From Drechmeria coniospora (taxonomy: Eukaryota; Ascomycota; Sordariomycetes; Hypocreales; Ophiocordycipitaceae): DNA of 64,000 nucleotides. Within the stretch, counting starts at the first letter, position 1. Every line of letters begins with the position of its first letter. Both the position numbers and the translations under genes were made by a program. Below are positions 58,403 through 64,000 of the stretch, in pieces. The stretch is from positions 3,855,157 through 3,919,156 of the forward strand of contig NC_054391.1 of the NCBI RefSeq assembly GCF_001625195.1. The letters are read 5' to 3'. Under the pieces are notes generated by a model. The model searched no databases, had not been told where the DNA came from, and saw only the letters and a program-made list of their open reading frames with translations.

Positions 58403-60763
58403 TCACCCGTCATGTCGCTCCTTTGCTCTCTTTTCCCTCTTCTCCTTTTTCTCTTTTCTTCTTTCCTCCTTCTCCCCCTTCTTCTCCTTCCTCTCCTTCC
58501 TCTCCTTCCCCTCCTTCTTTCTTGCCTCCTTCTCCCCCTTGTCCCTCTGGTCATCTCCGACCTCACTCTCGCCCCGGGTTTTCGTCTCTTTTTGCAACCG
58601 CCTCTCTGCTGTGTGCTCTTTATCCACCTCTGGCTCCATGTCCCCATCATCCCCGTCGGCTGCCTTATCTACTGTCTCCTCACTCCCGACTTCGACCTCT
58701 CCCTTTTGGCTCTCCTCGCCGGGGTTCTTTGCCACTCTCGTAGCCTTCTTCTCCTCAGTGGCCGTCGTCTCGTGTGATCCATTCGTGCCGCGCCGCCTGT
58801 CAGCTTGGTGCTCCTGTGGCGGTCCGTCGACTTCCCTCATCCAGACCTTCCAGTCTCCCCTCCTCGTCTTCCACGTGTCGCCCTTCCAGTTGCGCCAGAC
58901 GCTGCGCCCCATCCACGACTCTCTCAGCTCTGCCTCGTGGGAGCCGAGCCGGTTCATCATGGCCTCCTTCAAATGGTAAGGGACGCTGAGGTCCTTGCCC
59001 TTGCTGGGAACGCCGGCGACGGCGACGACGAGGTTGTGTCCGAATTGGGAGACGGCCAGTTCCGCCGTGCGGGCCGAGATGGTGCCGACAATGGACTTTT
59101 GGAAGAGAGAGTTGGCAGAAGGCGTGGTCATGGCCGTCGTCAGGAGCGTCACGGTGGGCATTGACGTCGTGGCAAGGCGGATGAGCTGGTCCGACGAGAG
59201 GGCGAGGATGGATTCGTGGACGGCCTTGGACGGCCCGGGAATCGACAGCAGGGTTGTGAGGAGCTGCGCGCCGTGGGATTGGATCGCGTACTGGTTGCGC
59301 GACAGCTGCTCGACGTCCTTGACCTTTTCCTTTCCGTCCTTTAGGCAGCAGAGCGTGGTGACCAAGTCTACGGGCTTGCTTCCGCAACCCTCCTTGAGTC
59401 CCTTTACGAGCTTCTTGATCTCGTCGGGGATGCCTCTGGCGGCGCAGCGCTCGAACAGTGTCCTGAGCACGTTGAACCTCGTCTTCGAAACCAGCTGGGG
59501 GACGGTCGGTGCGATGCTTCCGACGGCTTGCACCAGGTCGTCCTTGCCCAGACGATTGAGAACCTTGATCGCCGGGTAGGATGAGATGTCGTTGCGGGCG
59601 TAGCCTTCGATGCGGGGGAGGAAGATGTTTTGGTTGAGGGCCTTGAAGATCTTGCCGGGGCAGTGGGTGACGAGCGTCTCGATAAGGCGGGAGCCTATTT
59701 GGTCGTAGACCATGCCGTTGACGAACTCGGATGCCTCCGAGGCGCCGTCGAACAGAGACTGGGGCGCGCCCGGGAGCAGCCGAAGCAGCAGCGAGGGCTG
59801 TGTCGAGTCCGACTTTTGGTCCGTCTTGTTGAGCATCATGTCGAGCTCGAGGAGCAGCTGCAGTGTAGGGTTGCCGATGGGATGCTTGGCCAGCACGCGG
59901 AGGGCGGTGGGGTCCATGTCTGCGATGGAATCGCCGATGATCTTGCGAACGGCCATGGTGAAGGAATCGGGCGTCGCCCGCAGGCCCCGGTTCTGCTCGT
60001 CGGCGAGGGCCGAACCCGCCACCGATATGTTTTCCTTCTTCCGGCTCTTCATGAGCGTCCGGGCCGAGGCATCCTCCAGCGGCCGTCCGGAGAGGACGAG
60101 GAGAAGGACGCGCAGGGTGTGGGATGCGAACCGGTCGGCCATGAGAAAGGTCAAGTTGCCTTCGAGCTCGTCGAGGGTGGCGAGGAAGAGGCTCTCCATC
60201 GAGGCCTCGGGCTCCTGCTCGTCGACGTCCTTGGCCGTCGTGTCGAGGACGAAGCCGGAGAGCTCGTGGGAGACGACGCCGGCGGAGCGAAGGAAGAGCG
60301 CCTCGCAGCAGTGGCTCGCGAACCGATGCTGGACCAGGGACAGGAAGTGTCCCCCGAAGGCTTCGAAGAGACGCTTCTTCTGCGCCGTGCTGGACAGCTG
60401 GATGAGCCGCTCCATGAGGCGCGAGCACGACTGGCTGCTGGCAAGCTTGAGCTCCTTGCCCTTGGCTTCGCCGTAGACGTTTTCGAGGAACATGTCGCGG
60501 TCCTCGGTCGAGGGGAACTGGTTGAGCTCGAGCATCTCGTCGGCCCTGCGGAAGTACTCCTGCTCCTCATCGGCGAGCATGCCGAAGAATTCAGTTTCGC
60601 CACCATCGTTGCGCGGGCGTGCCGCGTCGTCGTCGAGCTGGTAGCCAGCGGACTCGTCGTCGTGCCGTGCCCTTTTGCTCTCGACGGTGCCGACCTCTTG
60701 CTCCTGGCGCTTCCGCTTGCGCCCCTCGCGCATCTCGCCTCGCTTCGACCGTGGCTTTGGCAT
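58403..60763 (-). CDS. NOP9: Nucleolar Pumilio-repeat protein NOP9
   Basis: Single exon, 786 residues, somewhat longer than usual. The basic start MPKPRSKRGEMREGRKRKRQ fits a nucleolar protein. EFFGMLADEEQEYFRRADEM is the conserved NOP9 opening. Pumilio-like repeats extend from about residue 100 to 640 (ASSQSCSRLMERLIQ, HRFASHCCEALFLR, DRFASHTLRVLL, YDQIGSRLIETLV, SQFGHNLVVAVAG). They bind the 20S pre-rRNA near the 3' end of 18S and hold back its cleavage during small-subunit assembly. The last 130 residues are a Lys/Glu-rich tail coded by a CTT/TCC-rich repeat (58420-58545). NOP9 and the decarboxylase gene lie head to tail. Confidence 0.93.
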   Translation of the reverse strand: MPKPRSKRGEMREGRKRKRQEQEVGTVESKRARHDDESAGYQLDDDAARPRNDGGETEFFGMLADEEQEYFRRADEMLELNQFPSTEDRDMFLENVYGEAKGKELKLASSQSCSRLMERLIQLSSTAQKKRLFEAFGGHFLSLVQHRFASHCCEALFLRSAGVVSHELSGFVLDTTAKDVDEQEPEASMESLFLATLDELEGNLTFLMADRFASHTLRVLLLVLSGRPLEDASARTLMKSRKKENISVAGSALADEQNRGLRATPDSFTMAVRKIIGDSIADMDPTALRVLAKHPIGNPTLQLLLELDMMLNKTDQKSDSTQPSLLLRLLPGAPQSLFDGASEASEFVNGMVYDQIGSRLIETLVTHCPGKIFKALNQNIFLPRIEGYARNDISSYPAIKVLNRLGKDDLVQAVGSIAPTVPQLVSKTRFNVLRTLFERCAARGIPDEIKKLVKGLKEGCGSKPVDLVTTLCCLKDGKEKVKDVEQLSRNQYAIQSHGAQLLTTLLSIPGPSKAVHESILALSSDQLIRLATTSMPTVTLLTTAMTTPSANSLFQKSIVGTISARTAELAVSQFGHNLVVAVAGVPSKGKDLSVPYHLKEAMMNRLGSHEAELRESWMGRSVWRNWKGDTWKTRRGDWKVWMREVDGPPQEHQADRRRGTNGSHETTATEEKKATRVAKNPGEESQKGEVEVGSEETVDKAADGDDGDMEPEVDKEHTAERRLQKETKTRGESEVGDDQRDKGEKEARKKEGKERKERKEKKGEKEERRKEKKEKREKRAKERHDG

Positions 60764-61320
60764 TGTGATTGTTTCTGCTCCGTTTCGGTAACGGGCACAG
60801 GAGTTGATGGCAAAATACGACGAGCACGGCCTGGTAGCAATAAGTCGAGTTGCCCAAGCCGGGGGTCCAAATTTTTTGAGACGGCACTGATAAGGTTCTT
60901 ATCGGCGGTGCATACAAACTGGTGGTGGTATTAATATTACCCCGCTTCCGGGAGGACTTTGACGCTATTACTAAGTATTAGAACCACCTCCACTTCAACC
61001 TCCACTTCAACCTCATTCTTCCTCACGGCTGCTCTCAGTGATGCCGACCCGGCTGCCTACCAACAACAGTGCCAACAACAGTGCCGACAACAGTGCCGAC
61101 ATCATTGCCGAAAACAGCCTCTATTTGGATCAATATTCTGCATGACACACTGTGCCACCTCTATTGCCGCACAATATGTCTGAAATGGCATTCTGGAAGG
61201 CGCCCAAACAAAAAGCATGAACAAAAGAAAACCAGCACACACCCGGCATGGCCGGTCAGTCTCCGTCGCCTGAGCGTCTACGTCTATTCTATAACACAAA
61301 AGATTCCTTCTCGTCTGCTT
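60764..61320. other. NOP9 upstream region and decarboxylase 3' flank
   Basis: Contains two simple repeats: CCACTTCAA (60990-61012) and CAACAGTGC/GACAACAGTGC (61060-61105). No gene supported. Confidence 0.55.
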
Positions 61321-63069
61321 TCATGTCTCTTCCTTGGCCACCTCCTCAATCGCCCTGGTGAGCCCCTCGACCGTCGTCGGCAGCGTCTGGGTATTTACCA
61401 CAACCCGAAGGAAGCTACCCTTGTCGCCGGGGGCATAGTCAACCATGAAGCCTCGCCGGATGAGCCTCTCCACAATGGCCTGCGTAATCTTCGTGTTGGC
61501 CGCGGCGTCGTCGGAGAGCTTCCCGCCGGGGGCATGGTAGAAGCAAACCTGCAGACAGGGCGGGGGATCCTCGGACAGCATGACAAAGTTGCCCGTTTGC
61601 TGGATCAGGCTGTGCAGATGATGGGCCATGGCGAAGGCGTGATCAATCTGTCGCTCGAAGCCGTCGGCGCCGTAGTAGAGCCACGCGAGGGCGACCTTGA
61701 GGCTGTCGCCGCGGCGGCCGCACTGAAGGGTGAGGTCGGCGAGGTCCCAAACCTCGTCGTCGGCGGTTTCGTGGAAGAGGTAGCCGGCGCTGGTGCTGTT
61801 TGCCTTGTTGAATATGCCCATGTCGGGTCCAAGCAGGAAGGAACAGGTGGTCGGCGCGTTCATCATCTTGTGCGGGTTGATGGTGATGGAGTCGGCAAGG
61901 TGAGAGCCGCGGAGCTTCGACCTCTGCTGGGCGGAAAAGACGACGGGTCCGCCCCAGCTGGCATCGATGTGCATCCACATGCCGTACTCGTCGCAGACGG
62001 CGGCAATCTCGTCAAAGGCATCGAAGGAGCCCCTGACGGTCGAACCGGCCGTCGAGTTGACGTAGAGCGGCGTCTTGCCCAGCTCCCGGGCGCGGGCGGC
62101 GAGCTCCCGAAGCCGGTCGGGCCTCATGGCTCCGCCGCCGTCGACGGGCACCTTCCAGACGCTGGCCTCGCCCAAGCCGCAGATCATGGCGCTCTTCTCG
62201 ACCGAGTAGTGGCCGTGGGCGCTCGTGAAGACGACAAAGTCGCGGGCCCCGTTGCCGGCCGGCTTGCAGTCGGGGTACAGCGTGTTTCGGGCGACGACGA
62301 GGGAGGTGAGGTTGGACGAGCTGCCGCCCTGGCAGGTGACGCCGCCGGCCCGGGGCCCCGTGAAGCCGAAGCGATTGGCCAGCGCCCGACCGGTCGTCTT
62401 CTCGATGACGGTCAAGGCGGGCGAGACTTGAAAGACGTGCAGCTGCGAGGGTCGGGTCAGCCGGGCGCCGCCGACGGCCGACCGGGAGGCGAAGACTCAC
62501 GTTTGTATTCAGGACGGAGAGGACGAGGTCGGAGATGACGCCGACCTAGGGACCCGGTGAGCACGACGCGAAGCGGGCGACTCGGGCGACCGCTCACGAC
62601 TTACAGGGGTGTTGCTGGCGTACAGCTTGTCCAGGAAGCCTTGGTCCCAGGTGTTGACGCTGTACCTGAGCACCCGCCGGATGGCGTCGAGGAGGCCGTC
62701 CTTGCCTCGGCCTTTGTCCGGCAGGATGAACTTGAGCTTCGCGGCGAGCTCGGCGGGCTCGTGCGGATCGACGAGGACGTTGCGTGGCGGGACCGTCCCC
62801 GTCGAACGGTGAAGGGCCGCCTCGTCGGCATCTCGAACGAAGGGGACGACGAGCTGCCTCACGGCATCGAGAAGCTGTCGTCGGCGGCGTGTAAGTCCAA
62901 GGAGCGGACGCGGGCGCCCGCGCAGGACACGACGGGAGGGTCAGAGGGATGGTGGAGGTGGACTTGCATCGTCAAGATCGTCGGCCCTGTGCAGCTTGGG
63001 ACCGGCCAATGCGTTCCGGCCGTTTTGTCCGTTGGCCACGGGGCCACGGCCGTTGGTTGCCGCCGGCAT
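61321..63069 (-). CDS. Group II PLP-dependent decarboxylase (glutamate/cysteine-sulfinate type)
   Basis: Four coding exons: 63069-62968, 62874-62605, 62545-62501 and 62442-61321, giving 512 residues. An in-frame stop just upstream fixes the ATG. SITINPHKMMNAP carries the PLP-binding lysine, K331. HIDASWGG holds the aspartate (D299) that contacts the pyridine nitrogen, and TSAHGHYS holds the ring-stacking histidine. The LQCGRRGDSLKVALAWLYYG block is close to animal glutamate and cysteine-sulfinate decarboxylases, so the substrate is probably an acidic amino acid; this is not proven. The first intron must be GC-AG (62967-62875): the join LDD-LLDAVRQLVVPF then reads through. Both other introns are GT-AG. 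Confidence 0.9.
62875..62967 (-). other. GC-AG intron in the decarboxylase gene
   Basis: The donor reads GAT/GCAAGT and the acceptor GACGACAG/CTT; length 93, phase 0. No GT donor in the first exon restores the frame with a comparable score. A CTTAC branch-like site lies near the acceptor. Confidence 0.75.
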
Positions 63070-64000
63070 TGGTTACACTATGAGGGACCCTACGGACCAC
63101 GGGTGGCCGGACGAGCACGAGCACGGCACAAGTTGTGCACACTGCTTGGCGGAGTTGTGGTGGTGGTGGTGGTACTCTCAGTGGCAGCGGTGGTGGATGG
63201 GTGGTGGTACTGAATGTGGATGGTGGGGGCTGCACAGAGTGAGTGGTAGCGGATGTGGGATGAATGATGCCTTACTGCATCCGACTCCAGCGAATGCCCG
63301 TCGTCGGTACTCTGGTACGACTATGAAGGAATAAGAAGATGATGGGTAAGTAGAAACGGGGCTCTCGGAAAGTCGGTTAGGGACGTGCAAGTAAGTACAT
63401 GAAGCGAGTACTTACTTGGCGTGCAGGTGCAAGTTCCCATGTTGTCCGAGTCTTTGCCGATGGGCGAAAATACTCGTACGAATGCATCAGAATTTGCTCT
63501 GACAGTGACGAAATTCGAGTAGTCGGTCGTACCATTGCTAGGGGCTCCACGACGTCGTCGCTCTAGCCGTTTTCCCGCCTTCGGGTTGGCTGGAGGTTGA
63601 TTGCTAATCCGGCCAGAGCACTTTGTATGGAGTACGTAGGGCAACGCGTAGCCCGACTCGCTCATCACGGTCGTCGCACTCGGCGAAAGGGGTTTGGCGA
63701 GGTGGGACTGGGATGGGATTGCATCGACGATGGTCAAGCAGCGGAGGACGTCAAGCGGAGGACGTCAAGCAGCGGAGGACGTCAAGCGGAGGACGTCAAG
63801 CGGAGGACGTCAAGCAGCGGAGGGCGGATAAACCAAAGTCGCCGTTCTGCCCCGAGAGGTGCACCTACTGGCAAATGTATCGATACCGCACATGAGCATA
63901 CTTGTACGCGAGCATACGGAGTACAAGTACAACGAACACTTGCGCGACTGTTAATGGCGTGCGTGCTCCGATCATGGGCACTCTGACGAATAATCTGCAC
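63070..64000. other. Decarboxylase upstream region with GTAC words
   Basis: No gene supported. GTAC-type words occur at 63385-63415, 63470, 63627-63640 and 63900-63932 (including TACGGAGTACAAGTAC), a sparse seventh island. A CA/TGG-rich stretch at 63160-63230 is simple sequence. Confidence 0.55.
63735..63830. repeat. Tandem GCGGAGGACGTCAA units
   Basis: Six or so copies of a 14-bp unit GCGGAGGACGTCAA, alternating with a 17-bp form that has an extra GCA. Confidence 0.88.

Noticed and set aside
1..64000. Biosynthetic cluster, CRISPR array or prokaryote-type defence system
   Set aside because: The genes are unrelated housekeeping functions; no regularly spaced repeat-spacer pattern and no operon structure are seen.

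Overview
The window is nuclear DNA of a filamentous ascomycete, most likely a Sordariomycete of the order Hypocreales. The grounds are the ITS-5.8S-LSU sequence style, short introns of about 45-240 bases, GC-rich coding sequence, and a gene set of typical fungal nuclear proteins (RNA14, ASF1, EXO1, NOP9, TMA16, MAM33, a RasGAP, an Ariadne ligase, a fungal Argonaute). The genus is not claimed. Gene models were built by hand from splice signals and conserved protein families; all are inference until checked against transcripts.

Layout. Bases 1-5.0 kb are the edge of the ribosomal DNA array, transcribed leftwards: the 28S 5' end (1-438), ITS2, 5.8S, ITS1, a complete intron-less 18S (925-2720), then spacer with a duplicated 101-bp block and a TACCCTGCAC-type array. 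Bases 5.3-6.6 kb hold a broken gene with a frameshift, an in-frame TAG and a Cys-rich segment. Next come Argonaute (7528-10567, -), RNA14 (12607-15806, -), ASF1 (17433-18513, +), a CorA-like two-helix membrane protein (20334-23091, +), RasGAP (24002-26593, -), a mitochondrial-type peroxiredoxin (32679-33428, +), Ariadne-type RBR ligase (35245-36976, +), EXO1 (37942-40301, -), TMA16 (41829-42531, +), MAM33 (43383-44371, +), a short oxysterol-binding protein (45048-46834, -), an unrecognised Met/Gln/Pro-repeat protein (54580-56064, +), NOP9 (58403-60763, -) and a group II PLP decarboxylase (61321-63069, -).

The genes are mostly housekeeping and do not form a metabolic cluster or an obvious defence island. 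Several act on RNA or chromatin (Argonaute, RNA14, NOP9, TMA16, ASF1, EXO1), and Argonaute is the first intact gene beside the rDNA.

The most unusual signal is non-coding. Islands packed with GTAC words and the palindrome-forming word TACTCCGTAC / GTACGGAGTA occupy gene-free stretches at about 16.4-16.9, 19.7-20.1, 27.4-30.6, 34.1-34.6, 41.0-41.6, 49.0-49.7 and 63.3-63.9 kb. Each lies upstream of at least one gene start, and I see none in the four tail-to-tail intervals. Other points are two GC-AG introns, a 13-base first coding exon in EXO1, G/C homopolymers inside introns, and 12-bp and 18-bp minisatellites upstream of genes.
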